Origin: Xylocopa sonorina
Lineage: Eukaryota; Arthropoda; Insecta; Hymenoptera; Apidae
DNA: 64,000 nucleotides
NCBI RefSeq assembly: GCF_050948175.1
Contig: NC_135198.1
Location: forward strand, 8,507,001 to 8,571,000
Direction of reading: 5' to 3'
The first letter of the stretch is position 1. Each line of letters starts with the position of its first letter. Below the pieces are notes generated by a model. That model saw nothing but the letters and a program-made list of their open reading frames with translations. It ran no database searches and had not been told where the DNA came from. This document shows, piece after piece, positions 37,944 through 51,356 of the stretch. The translations under genes were made by a program, and so were the position numbers.

Positions 37944-40900
37944 CTGCGGAGCAACGGACGTTCTGGTTAGTTCTCCTTCATTTCTCCTCCATTTCTCCTA
38001 TCCTCTCCCATTCGCCGTGGAAAACCACGCTTTTATACTGGGACATTCAGCAACTCTAGAATTCCCAATGAGACAACAAATCGCACCGGCTAAAACCATC
38101 GCATCACGTTTAACAAATGAATAATTGATCAACCACCTGCGGTCTTCGACACATCGCTGAATGCGCTATAACGTAACAGGGATAACCATTGGGGACAGAA
38201 GTTTGACGAGGGTGCGCGGATCGCGTTTGGACGATTAACCCTCCGAATGCTCGGTAAAATTGCCGAGAGTTATTCTCCGTGGATATTTCGATTATCTCTT
38301 TTTTACTAGTCGCAACAGCTGTTTCTTGTATGGTGCACTGTGAAACGAGGGATGCGTAAACCAACGATGGCCATCGAACCAAACCCCCTCGAAGGGTTAA
38401 TGTCGCGTCGCAAAAGTCGCGCGTGAACAGCTCGCGAAACTTCCTCCTCTAAAACAGTCACGGTCGTTTCAATATATATATATGTACCCGGTGGCATTAA
38501 ATCGAGCGGCGTCTTTCGACGTGTCCGTTTACGACCCTCGTCGATCGTATCCGTGGAATAAGAAACTGTACCAGCGACGGCGTTCGCGTCGAGGCCGCGT
38601 CGGATGATCGGACGCGTTCGTCGGGCATAAAATGTTCAGAGAAGAGCGGCCCGATTTATCGCGAGGATTGAAAATTTCGCGTCGCAGGGTCGTAAAACGG
38701 ACACGCGCGACCCCGACGATCGACGACGATGAGAAGCGACAGGTTACTTCGATTGCCGCGTGAAATCTTCGCTCGAGACGTCTGTTTCCTCCGCACGGAT
38801 TTTATGGAATTCGACGTACAAAGCGAACTAGTCGATAAACTATTTTGCATCTGCCGATGGAGAGGATTATTACTCGAAGATCGTCCCCAGGGAAGCTGCG
38901 AGTTAACCAAATACGAGGTTAATTTCGAGGTAACCGCGGTGGAAGAAATCAATAAACACGCGAGGATATATTTACCCGACAAATAAAATTTCGATAAAGC
39001 ATCAAATATGGAAATTTTTAAGGTGGCCTGCGGTTATATAAAGGTAAATTTTCCGATTCTTAGTAAACTAAATAAAATATAGATTCATTCACTGATTCGT
39101 GCTACTACCATCGGCTAATTGAATGAAACTTTAAGCTGTATATATTATTCACAACATTCTCTGTCCCGTTTCTTCGAAGGCACACATTCTGCCACGCTGT
39201 TTCAGTTCGTTTTAAACAATTAATACCAGCATCATTCGTTTCCCTTGCAATATTTTCCATCTCATTTTGATATCGCTCGAGCGACACGAACGGGTCGAGA
39301 AGACATCTAAATAAAGTGCGATAAAGTGTAATTTCATTCCTCCTCGTCGAGAGAAAATGAAATAATGTGGGTCCGTGTGAAAATTCGATATGAAACGCGG
39401 ACGTTTAATTGCGAGCCGTTTCTAAAGTGACACGATTAACCTCCGACGGTCTGTGCATAACGAAAGTACGTCTGAGAATTAGTCGCTATTGCATTCCTGC
39501 TCGAACAAAAGCCGTGCGAATTCTCGTTGCGGTTCGACTTTCCTTTGTACTCCTTCGCGGCGGACATTAATCCTCGTTTCCACGGTTTAATCTCACGTTT
39601 CGAACGTTCCACCCTGCTCGTTCCATCCTTTTTCTTGAAACCACACGCGTTAACTCGCTCGTTTCTTTTGAAGTACGCGTATCAACTGTTAATTCAATCG
39701 CCTTCGAGCGAGTCATAACTAACCGCTGTCATTGGAGTAACCAGGTGGTAAAAAAAAAGAGAAGAACGGATTGGTGAAAAGCCACGCGTTCTCTCTTCCA
39801 TCGAAACCGCGACTAATTCTTTTTTTCGTCGACGACCGCGTTGAATTCGATGGGCTCGTTATCGATGTTCGATTTCACGCGGAACGGAAAGCAATTTCGC
39901 TGGAAAAATCGCATTCCGAACAATACCAGTTGGGCCTTCGAACGCGTGGAATTCGTCGGGACTTCGTATTTTTTCGTACTAAGAAAAATCACGATCACCA
40001 GTTCCCTTAATCGTCGCGGTAAAAGTCAAATAGGTATAGAATTTCATGGAGGACAGCGAAAGAACGAAACTCAGTTTCGATTTGACAGTTTCCATTTGCA
40101 AAGTAATGGAAATTCTAGCCGAAATGTCGCCAATTCGCGATTAAAGCGCTTTCCTTAAAAGAATGACGCTCGATCGGTCAGCTGTTTAATTCAATAACCA
40201 AAAAGATTTTCAATTTCAGATCGAGATTACGCATCGTCGAGTGAATGGATTGGCTTGTTCCAAATAGTTAAATTCGGAGTAGAATGCGTTCTCGAAAAGT
40301 TGCTTCCGGACGAATAAACATTCGTCTAGCAGACGCTGTCTATATACCTTGAACTTCAGCCGGCTTTGCGTGCCAAGGTTTTCCAAAGTCGAGCCAGAAA
40401 TTCTGCGTCATCGCGTCTGCGGATTGTTCGTTCCCTCAAAAATTCCGCTTGGTCGTCTTGCAGTCGCGTGACTAATTTCTAAGCACGGTTCGTTTCTAAC
40501 TCGAGCATACCACCGTCAACCCTTTGACACCCTCTGTTCGCCAAACTCTTCGCGCTACCACCGCTCAATTTCCTATCCTTTTCGAATCAGCACCAAGAAC
40601 TGTCATCGACGATCGATTCTTCGAAACGTCAAAGGAAAAAAATGAGGAAAACGACACGGAAAGAAACACAGACCTCGATGTTCGATTGCGACAGGATTAA
40701 ATTGTACCTGCGCGACGCTGTCTACCCCTTGACCCCCTTTTTTCCTGCCAATCGAACGACATTGCGCGCATTAGAGGAATCTATACGATAATAACTCGCA
40801 AGGCCAGACAGGAGTGCTGGTGGGTGTCGCCAGCGTGTCTCGAGCACGGTACAACATCCAGTCGTAATCGACGTGTTGTTTCCCTCCGCGTCGAGGGCCA

Positions 40901-43012
40901 GAGTGTTTTGGCGTGCACGTATCGCGACATTATTCTGGTCCGTGACGGCGGGGCAATTGCCCGTGACCGGGGCCGCGACGTATAAATTCCTCGTGTCCGT
41001 CATTTCGTGCAGTTCTCTCTCCCTCTCTCTCTCTCCTCTCGACAGCGCGCGTCGCAAGTTGCGTGATCTATTTGCCGCTAAACGACAGGAAACGTTCCAA
41101 GCACCGAATATCGCGGCCGGTCGCGCGCGCGCCCTTCGTTCGTCTGATCGTCCTGTTCTCCTATACTCGACCGATAATCGAAGGAATGGGGTTAACTCTG
41201 ACCTCATGCGACTTACTCTATCGTCTTTCTTTTTTTTTTTTATTACTACATCTTCCTTTCCTTCTGTTTTTGTCAGTTAATTTAACGAAATCCTTACTCA
41301 AACGGGGTCACTTCACGAGGACCTCCAGCGACCATCTTGCACCATCGACGTTCACCGCAAACACTGTCACTCGACGCGAAATTTCGAGAGCTTAAAGTAT
41401 CGAACGATGATCAACAGAAAGCGCGCAGGGATTAACCGTTCGACCCTTAGATCGCAGTAACGATTATCCTAAAGGATCGCCGCGTCGTCCAACGCTGGAA
41501 CGCGACGTGGCTCGTCCCTGTCGAACGCGCGAGCGACGACTATCACCAGGAATCGCGGTGACGCGTGTTATACGCGCGGAAATACGATGACACGCGAGCT
41601 GGCAGTCGTAGGTGAAACGTGGGACCGTAAGCAAAACGATCGCGGCTTGGTAACGCTAGCTTTCAATGCGCGACGATAAACTGGAAGACGGGAGATTACG
41701 TGGCACCGTTCGTCAACACCGCCGCGATGGAATTATCGTCGACGCTTGTCGCTCGTTCCCGTTACCTTCGACGATTTTTCATTTTCCACCGCGGACGGCT
41801 GCGATAAACAAACACCGGACAACCTTTTCATTATCATTACTGTCACAAATTACTTCTATCTAAACGATCGGCTATGCGGACGTTACTTTTTACGCGCTCG
41901 TGCGAATATATTTGCGCCAATGACACGGTGGGAAAGTGAGTTACCATTTTGCAAAAAAAGGTAAGAAGAGAAAATAAAGAAAACGAATGTTCCAAGCCAG
42001 CAACTGGAAAGTTGATCGATAAAACCTGACAGAGAGGATGTTTGAAGTAGACTCGCAAAACCGATAGAACATATTCGCGATGCGTTACCCCCGTGGCCCG
42101 GGTTCGTTCGCTAATTATCGAGCTAATTGCGCGCGAGCCGGCGGGCACGCGTTCCCAGTTTATCCGGCGCCGTTTCAAGAGGCCGCCGCGCGGCGGACGG
42201 CAGGTTAATTGGCCGATTTCCACCGGTGGCTTCCATCGAATTTCCATTAGATCGAAGGACGGGGCGCGCCAGCGCGTACGCAAACCTCGTAGATCAGACG
42301 TGACCGCAAGTAAAACCGCTGCTAGCCTGGAATAGTCGCGTTTCAGCGTATCCTCGCGCGGACAGGGAAAGTGATACGAGCGCGGACTGTCGACGACTAG
42401 GCGTGTTTTCCTTTTCGTTCGGGAACGACTTCTTCTGTGGGAAACTGATTCGTTAGCATGGTAAACCGGCTTCAGTTGCAGGAATTTTTCAGACCATTCG
42501 CCACGCCGTGACCAGAATTCTCTTCCTCGACGATGTAGACGAAAGAATTTATGAAGAACGCTGAAGAATGTTCGTCTAAAAACGTTTCACTTTATTTTAT
42601 TCTGCTATTTTTTTCTTTTTTCTTTTTTTTGTCACTCGCGACAAATTCCAAGCAGATAGCAAACGTCTATCTCAGCCGATTTAATGAAAGACGCAACGGA
42701 GAAGGAATTAGCAGACAATAGAAGGCAAGAGTCTCAACGGCGTTTAAATGCCGCGTTGTGCCATCTGAAATATGGGTCAATAGCGATTTTACGGTGGGAC
42801 CAAGCCTCGTCACGAACGCGACATCTCGCATGCTAGATCGAGAGAAGTAGATCAACGAGCAAAGTCTCGCGCCCCTCGATCCACCCGTGCACGCATCGGT
42901 CCATAATGATCCGTGAAGCGTCGCACGCTCCAGAAACGCTGACTTCAGATTATTCGATTAATCGCGAGCCAACCTCGTTATTCCCGCTCTCCGTGGCAAT
43001 CCCTTCCTCTCC

Positions 43013-43042
43013 TCCCCCCCCCCCTCTCTCTCTCCCTCTTTT
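43013..43042. repeat. Composite poly-C plus (CT)n repeat, second locus
   Basis: About 12 C bases followed by CT units, the same architecture as at 32998. Confidence 0.88.
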
Positions 43043-43834
43043 CACGCAATAACAATTAAAAACGATTACAATCTGGCCGCCACGAATTTTAATTGCGAGC
43101 GAGCGAGCGAGCACGCGCGCGCGTTTCGATTGCAGCCCCGTATCGCCGCGCGAATTATTCCCTGACTCGACGGAATTAATCGGTGCTCGATAACGCGACT
43201 CGATAGCGCAGCGTGCGGATTAAAAGGCGGAAAAAATGTGCACCTTGTCGATCTCGCTCCTGATTACGACGAGGCGATGGTCAACGAAAAAAAGAAAAAG
43301 AAACGAAAGAGTTTGGAACGAGGAAACCAGCGTGATCCCCAAGCGTGATCGATCTCTCGTGAATTTCCTGTATTTACGACAGACAGTGTCTCTTATCTGG
43401 GCCGATTGAGGTCCGTTCCGTTCGTTAATAACGGCAGGCGTATCGTGGCTTTGTCGTAGATTAAACGCCGCTAACTATTGCGACAGAGGGGCTCGGAGTG
43501 TGGCGAAACGTGGAGAATTAGTCATCGAGACGTTGCATTTCAAATCAGACGACGAAAGAGCCGTGGGTGGATTCGATGTATCTCGTGACTCTTCGTAAAC
43601 CACTTTCTTGCTGTAATTTTAAATTGTACTTATAATAGAATAAAAGAGTCTCTTTCAAAGTGGACCATTCATTATCAACACGATCATATTCCTAGCCGCT
43701 CCTTATCGCGCGACGACACGTCGATACAAAAGTAGAGCGACCAAATCTTTATGTATCGAAAGCGCGTAACGCAACATCGTCGAAAAATCAGAAGCGAAGA
43801 GGAACCACCTGTTCGAGAGATACTAGAGCTCCCT

Positions 43835-43836
<2 letters not shown>

Positions 43837-43877
<41 letters not shown>

Positions 43878-43878
43878 C
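43837..43878. repeat. Composite (GA)n plus poly-G repeat
   Basis: About 15 GA units followed by about ten G bases. On the minus strand this reads poly-C then (CT)n, the same arrangement as the loci at 32998 and 43013. Confidence 0.92.
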
Positions 43879-44462
43879 GGGGTAGTCGAGATACCAAGAA
43901 AGCAGATATGAAATGTACAAGCGATTGATCGCGAAGATCAAACACTGATCTCGAACACCTGAGGGTTTCCTCTATAAACTGTATCTTATAGCAGCTGAAT
44001 ACGCGCTACTTAAAATTTTACGAACCAGGGAGTCTCGAGCTTATCCAACCCCCGAGGATTCATAAGCTAAGCGCGGCTCCACTTTACCACGCGTCATTAA
44101 ACTTATGTCGATGTATCGAATGGAACTTCCTTGTACTCCTATACTTTACTTTGAAACAATAAAAAACGCGTCGTTTGCTACGCCACGATCGCCACGTCTA
44201 AGAGGACCGCCATGACGATCCTCGCGCCCCGCGTCTCAATTCGAACCCTCGTGGAAGCGTCGCCATTGATCACCACAGACGTTCCACGAACGTCTTCACC
44301 CAGCGGGGGTGGCGATGAAAATTCCGCGACGGATCTCCCGCGTTAAAGCCTTTAAAGGGGGTTCTCCGTTTCCACGGTGGCCGTCGAAAGGGAAAGCAAC
44401 GACGGTGGTAACAAGCGACGGGGGACGCCGGATGCTCCCAACGCTCGTATTGATCGCGCACA

Positions 44463-44660
44463 ATGGCTTCGCGTAACAAAGACGCGCACAATGTCCGCGG
44501 GATAGGTCGCGAGATCGAACGTCTCGCGAGGGATGAGTTCGAAAAGGGAGTTGCTTATGGAGATCTGAGTCTTCCTCGCGAAGAACAGGTGTTCCGTTTG
44601 GTGCTCGATGGTCGTGGCCTCGCGCGATGGTCGCTCGTGGAGAACGCTATTAGGGGATGA
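44463..44660 (+). CDS. Candidate small ORF, 65 codons, charged and helical
   Basis: An ATG in a favourable insect context (CACAATGG) opens a 65-codon frame ending in TGA. The peptide is rich in Glu/Arg/Asp and Leu/Val (for example REIERLARDEFEKGVAYGDL), suggesting helix, with no signal peptide or membrane segment. About 29 of 64 following codons begin with G, the highest such bias among the small frames here. It lies opposite in strand to the PMEPA1-like gene, in the region expected to be that gene's upstream intron. No homologue is recognised. Confidence 0.22.
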   Translation: MASRNKDAHNVRGIGREIERLARDEFEKGVAYGDLSLPREEQVFRLVLDGRGLARWSLVENAIRG

Positions 44661-47066
44661 TTTCGCGATCTTCTTGCGAACGCGTCTGTCGTTTCACCTG
44701 AATTTTTTACATTTCAGAAGCTGTTCTATGGTTGATCTAAGAGAAAGGTAAAGGAGTTCGAGTAATCGTGCGATCGGACGTCGAACGCGATTAAAAGTAT
44801 TCGTAGACACCAGCTAATCGTTGGGAGGTCTTCTTTTTTTGTTGCGGACGGTAGAAAAAATTCCAGATAACCGAGCGTATCGAACGGCGAACCGACGAGG
44901 AACGCGGTCCTAACCGTACTGGGGATAAACGCCAGCCGTTTCGGAAGATAGCGTTTATCAGGTCTTGAATTGACGTGAATGGAGCCAGATACGGGGAGAT
45001 TACGGTTAAAAAAAGAAAAAAAGAGACGAGCGACTACTGAAAAGCGTACGTGACGAGTGTATCGCACTTCCTTTTTGTGCTGGCTTTATGAGATTTCTCG
45101 GTGACCTCCGATTCCTGGAATTGGAGACGGTTGAAGATGAATCGAGCAAAACGCTTCGAGATTCCATAGAGACATGTTGAAACAGAGTCTCGACTCGTTG
45201 TTTAAATAATTATCTGACCCCGTTCAATGGTTGAACGTTAAAAGGAATCATCAAGGTGGACACGCAGCGTTTCTCTCGATCGTGGCAGCGCAGGGTGGAT
45301 TGATGCCTTTATCAACGTCGCAGCTCGAGTTCTCGACAAACAGCCGAGTTCAGATACATCGACGTCGACGAGTCATTCACCGGCAGGCGATTAAACGGCA
45401 GAATTCAAGCGTTCCGACTTTCAGACTCGAATCCCGTCGACGTGATAACGCGCTCGTAGTGGGAAGCGACGAGCGTCAATTGTCTCCGCGAATCGTTACG
45501 AATCATCGAGAACTCGTTATCGAGCAACACCGCGTTCGTCTCGATTCTCTCCTCTTTTTTCCTCTCGTTAAAGAATGAAGAAACTCTCGACGAGGATCTT
45601 CGAGAACTATCCACACTATCGTCACGCATTTTTCTCACTCTTGGAATAAATAAAACTAGGATATTTCCCATTCTACTAAAAGGTGTTTTTCAAGAAACGT
45701 TCGATTCTCTATCAGACAATAAAAACCGAAGTCCGTACGTGAAATTAGAATTTCCCTTGAAATATTCAAGATTTCACGGAAGCTACCGAGTAGATAAATA
45801 ATTTGAGGGTTATTAAAGAAATTTTATTATGCCAAGTCTCCCAACTCCGTTACCGTCATCTAGAGACGCTTTATTTCTCTTTCATAAGAACCTTATTCTT
45901 TAATCCAGAGAGGGGAAGGGAATATTCCTAGCGCGAGGTACGAAAAATCTTTCGTACGCGAAGAGCAGCGCGCGTCTCGACGCGAGGGGGTTGACGCCCC
46001 TTTAATTAAATTTAGCTTCTTAAATATAATCTCTTTTTATCGAGGAAATTAGGCGTTACGTAGACGAAACAGAGGAGGCCCGGCGAGGCAGTAAACAGTT
46101 CGACTGTACGAAAGTAGGATCGTCGAACGGTTCAAGTTTTGCGCTCCGTGAAAATACAATTCCCAACAAACTCAACAGTTTTAAGAGACCGTTTTATAGC
46201 CACCGCGGCTGTATAACACCGGGAATTTCCAAGCAACGAGAAACGATTCGAGCCGTGGTCGAGGCAAATCGATCGAGGAGCATATTCGCGTCACGAGGGC
46301 AATGCACCGACGATACGATGCACCAGTTGCACCGGCCTACGTAAGTAGGATAAGCCTTGCTGCAGAAATGGCATCGTAGGAAGAAAAAAATCGCCGTTAT
46401 CGCGAGGGATCGTAATTCTATGCAGAAAATGGACGAACGTCCCCGAAGCTGCTTCTCGAATCTATCATTTAAAATTACGCTGATACCGATCCTCGATTCA
46501 TAAATCAACGTATCGCGCAATCGAATATACATTTCAACGAGCCTAGTTAAAAAAGACGGGAAAATTTGCCATTCTCGAGGGAATTTTCACCGAAGAATCG
46601 ACTGTTTAAAGTGAAACAACGAGAAAGAGAAACCAAGGATCCGATCGGCTGCGTTTCTCGACGTCGACCGATAGGATCGTGCACGGAAAACGCGAGACGC
46701 TCTCTCGATTCAGAGCAGATTAGGATCGACAGGCATCGGAGGCCGGGTTTATGACACCGGAGAGCAGTCACGGGAGAGCCTGGCTGGCCTGTCTAAGGTC
46801 GACGCTCCTTTCTACGCTACGTGGATCGCGGTCGGAGCGCGTCGGCGAACGGTGCGCGATCGTGAATTCAGCCGCGTTCTCGCCGGTTGCCCCGGGTCCG
46901 TCGAACAAAAGGCATGGCTCGCGGTAGGAGAAAAACTGCGAAAACGCGAAGAAAAAGAAGGAAGGAACACCGTTAGGCGAGCGGAACTGCTTGTGTGGCC
47001 GCGGAGCGTTGCCGCGAAAACGAAAGTGAATCCTCTCGCGGACCGTTTTAACACCGTTAGCAGCCG

Positions 47067-47090
47067 CCGCCGCCGCCGCCGCCGCCGCGA
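47067..47090. repeat. (CCG)n trinucleotide repeat
   Basis: About eight CCG/GCC units in a GC-rich stretch. No supported coding frame covers it. Confidence 0.88.
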
Positions 47091-50000
47091 AGGCACGCTC
47101 GACTCTGAATCCTTGATCTCGTTCGAACGGAAGCAAAATGAAACGATTACGCGCCGGTGCGGTTACCAGCATCGATCCCGCTGAAACGAGTTTATAAATA
47201 ACCCCGACCGCGCGATCGCCTGATAAAATAATAATCCGCCATTTTTCGCACGCCAGCGAAACGGACTCGCGCAGGATGCGCATTTTACTGCTGGACGCGC
47301 GCTACCGTTATTAATGCTTCATTACGCCGATTTAACGCAGCTCTCGTCCCTTATTATTCAATTTTCGTGGGTTGTCTGAGAGATTGGAAAAAAAGGGCAA
47401 TTCGAGGTTTTATCGTCGCGTCTTCGAGGCACGTCTGACGTGTTCGAGTATCTGAGTCGATTCGATGCCGGTATCGATTCCTGTCTGGAAGATCGTACTA
47501 TCGACCTCGTTGAAATCTACAGAAAAAGAAACACACTACCGTCATCTCTTTGTTAACACTCGTGTAGATACCGCTATCAACTCGTCACCGACGTTACGCG
47601 CGCGCGTATCGTTCCCCCGTTTAATGCTACTTTGTTACTCTAATCACAGCCGCGGGTTCTAAAAATAATAGCACCGATGCGACAAATAAGCGACAAACAA
47701 GCCGATGCAGAATAAGAAAAAAGATATTCATTTATGAACTTTGCATCTGCTTTATCGATGCGTGTTACATACGTAATTAACCTTACGAGATTTCGTTTGC
47801 GTCTCTGTCCACTTATCATAATCGCACTTTCGGATAATATTTTGCAACGCTCTTCTACTAATCGAACGGTAGTCGTAAAAAATTGTTGGGGTTAACGCGT
47901 CTGCGATCCACCGTCGCTCACAAATTACACGACAATTCTCGCAACTATTCCCGTAATACCCCAGAGATCCATCGTCTGGTATCATCCGCGAGTATCGACG
48001 ATCTAATCGCCGTAAGACGTCCATCATCGGCTCGAGACGCACCCCAACTGGACGCCCACTCGCTCCACCGATCAACGGGACCACCGACGTCGACAAAATG
48101 GTGGCGCGTACGCGCCAAAAGGATCCATTAATCGTTTCGAAGGGACTTAGAACCAGAGACTCGACGATCTCTACGATTGATCCCAGCAGCCGCAACCTTC
48201 GACCCTTTACTCGCTCGAATCGATATCGCTCGACGAGACGACCGAAAATCCATCTTCGCGACGTAACGAGCGATTCTATTGGAATCGTTGCGAATGGGTC
48301 TATTAATCTCGATTGGACAAACTGTCCGCGATCTAGCGCAGACGTGCCGGCTAGACCAGCCGCGTGTGCGATCCGCGCGTCGCGTAATCTGTCTCTGCCA
48401 ATTATTGTTATCGTCCAAGGCCAGCAGACGGACGGCGATCGACGGTTCCGGCGTCGCTGGTGATGTCACGGGTGGCTCCCGTGAGCGTGTCGTAGGACGA
48501 GCGCAGGGGACTCGCACGCGTGGACGACAGGACGCGATTAGGCGAGGTGCGACGGTGACGCCAGGTTTCTCTTTACTGACGTAAGTGACTCGTTATCAAG
48601 ACGACCTTAAGGCCAGACGAGCGCGGCCGCGATTCGAATCCGCGCTGTTCTACGGCTGTTTCCGAATCGACGCACACCCGCGTTCCTGGGTGACGGTGGT
48701 GGGCGACACGTGCGCGCGTCGTGAAGGAAGCTGACTCGTATGACCGATGCGAAAAGAATTCGAAGGAAATGCGCTCGATTCCTGCTTCGACGACGGCGTT
48801 CGATACGCTCGATTATTTAAATAACACGTGTCATGTTTAATTCAGCTAATCTTGCATCGGCGTAACTATCGTTGGTCGCGCGAGCCGGACGACCCGCGTA
48901 TCGATAACGATATCCGATCGATTTTTTTTTTTTTGAGTTGTCGAATCGAATTTCGTTTTAGCAAGAGAGGACGTTGAACGGAATTCGTTGGGTTCGTTGA
49001 TTTTTGATCGAACGAATCGATTTTGTTCAGAACGGTTGGAAAATGATTCAGCTAGAAAAACGCTCGATACGCTTCTTCGTCCGTCGTCGCGTTTTAACCG
49101 CTAAAGGATTACTGCGCACTGGAACGTGATATTCATTAATGCTGAATTTGTAATTATTGCCAAGGTCTGCAGAAATGAATGCATATTATCAGTCTGCCTG
49201 CGATATTAACAAGTGTTATGACTACGTATGATTGGCGACGCGAAGTACTCCTCGCTGGGAATCAACATACAAAGAATTCTTAAACACCGTCCGACTTTCA
49301 ATAATCTGCTTTCGCAATTATGCCAGACCGGCGGCAATTAATATTACATTAACGCCGAATATAAACTACCGCGTATTTCGACGGATAGTAGAAGAGTTTA
49401 GCTTATCGATCTCCTCTCAAAAACCGCGATGGAAATAAAAAAGAAAACAATTTTACAATTTCTTTCGTGGCTTTGCAAATGGGAGGAGAAACGTGGCTCT
49501 GAGAAGAAAAATACACTTTTATCGCTAACAATGAGAGCTGTCTGTCCTCGTCCAAAAAGATGTTAGAGCCTCGTTAAATGCAAATCGGCGATATCTGATC
49601 GCGACGGAGATTTCAAATTGCCGTTAAGGAGCCAGGATTAACGATTATTTACGAGCGTTGCAGTAATTATTGTCCGCAGATTAGAGATCGTTATACCATT
49701 CCGCATTATCCGACATCGAATGTCCCGCGATCGTTATAGAATAAACGGCAGGGAAATGCCGTTTCGAATGCTTTAATCTCGTTCGCGGCTCAGCCGAGTC
49801 GCCAATAAACTGTTTTATTGGCCTCGATTGAAAGGATTCGCGCGAATCTACAAATCTCTGGCTGCCTCGGCTACCTTATCGGGGCTGTTATTGCTCGTTC
49901 GGGAACCGTGATTCGGCGAAACGATAAATCGCGCGCGTAACAGACGCTCGAAGGCGTTCCTCCGCGTCTCCTCGTCCAAATCGATCTCGAACGACACGCG

Positions 50001-51327
50001 TTTCGCGGCGCTGCGACGCTTACCGCGCTCGAAACCAAGCCGTCGCGCTCGATCTCGCGATTCTACGTGGAAAAATCGACGAAACCATCGACGATATCGC
50101 GAATAACACAGAGAAAGGTCGCGTCGATAAGGCGTCGATTGTTTCCAGCGTAAGAATGGAAAGGAAGAGAGAAAGGGAGCCGAGAAGGGGTAAAAAGAGG
50201 GTGGATCGTTCGAAAATCGTGCGGGAAGAACGCAGACGGGTCGACGCAGGGCAAATTTATGGCCGTCGATAGGTTCTATCGGCCGATTGCTTTGTCCCGA
50301 GCGGCGTCGATAATAACAAGCTTGTTTATAGTCTCGGATGCGTCGGACTTGTTGGTAGTTACATTGATAACAATTTGTCATCATTTGTCGCGGACGTCAA
50401 CGCGGTGATAATGAGGCAGATACTCGTTTTCGAGAAACTGGCTGTGGTCTCCGCCGAGGGAGAATCAGGCGACGCTGACGCGCGTGTACGTGCAGGGCAA
50501 CCGGGGTTACGTAATCCAGCAAGCGGATAAAAAACGCGCGACGAGACGATCAGCTTCCTGGAGGATCGATAATTGCGCGACGCGTCCCGCGAAATGCTCC
50601 GAGATGCTCGTTGTTTTTGTTGAAAAGCGGTTACTACGCGTTAATGTATGCATTCCTGAGATCACCGTGTGTGATGCACACACGGAAAGATCTAGCTTGC
50701 GTGCAAATAGCAGCGTTGCAAACATCGTGCAGCATGGAATCCGCGCAAGACTGTCCACTTTATTCTACTCGTGAACTCGTGACTTTTTTTCAACGCTCGT
50801 AAGAGCAGCGAAAAGGAACCTGGTCCTGACATAACGCTTCGTTCCGCACCCTTAGCGCCAGCCATCAGTGCAAACTCACCCCCGTTTCGACCAACGATCA
50901 AGCTCATTCGAATCGCGTAACCTTGTTTTTCAAGGGAGAGGAGATGGACTCTGACGATTGCCTTGATTATTTTAGCGTTCATTAATCGCGCGGGGTCAAC
51001 GCGGTGAACGTCACCCCCGCAAAGCTCGAACCAGCACCCCGCGAGAGAGCGGACACCTACGCGTGGCGGCGGTGTTTGAAAGCACCGCGGCCGCGCGCGT
51101 TGTTCCAAAGGACTTTCTTGTAATTAACTGTCTAGACTGCCGACGTTATTATCTAGGCCTCGTTAGCGTTATCTCCGGCGAGCGGGAAACCGTCTGCTGG
51201 AAATTACGCGAGCGTGCGCGCACACGCGGCGGTTGCTCGCGATGTCCGACTCTCGTGCGCGCTCGCTCGCTCGCTCGCACGCCGACGAAAATTGCCACGT
51301 GCCTCCTCTTTTTTTTCCTTTTTGCCC

Positions 51328-51356
51328 CCTCTCTCTCTCTCTCTCTCTCCCTCTCC
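51328..51356. repeat. (CT)n microsatellite
   Basis: Five C bases then about 11 CT units; another C-then-CT arrangement. Confidence 0.9.

Noticed and set aside
38729..38986. 85-codon plus-strand frame and the overlapping minus-strand frame with a signal-like start
   Set aside because: Both strands are open over the same bases and neither shows a recognisable family or splice partner, so I could not choose one.
48600..48660. tRNA-like T-loop sequence (GATTCGAATCC) near 48632
   Set aside because: No A-box, no 7-bp acceptor stem and no cloverleaf could be drawn around it. The T-stem pairing is also wrong.
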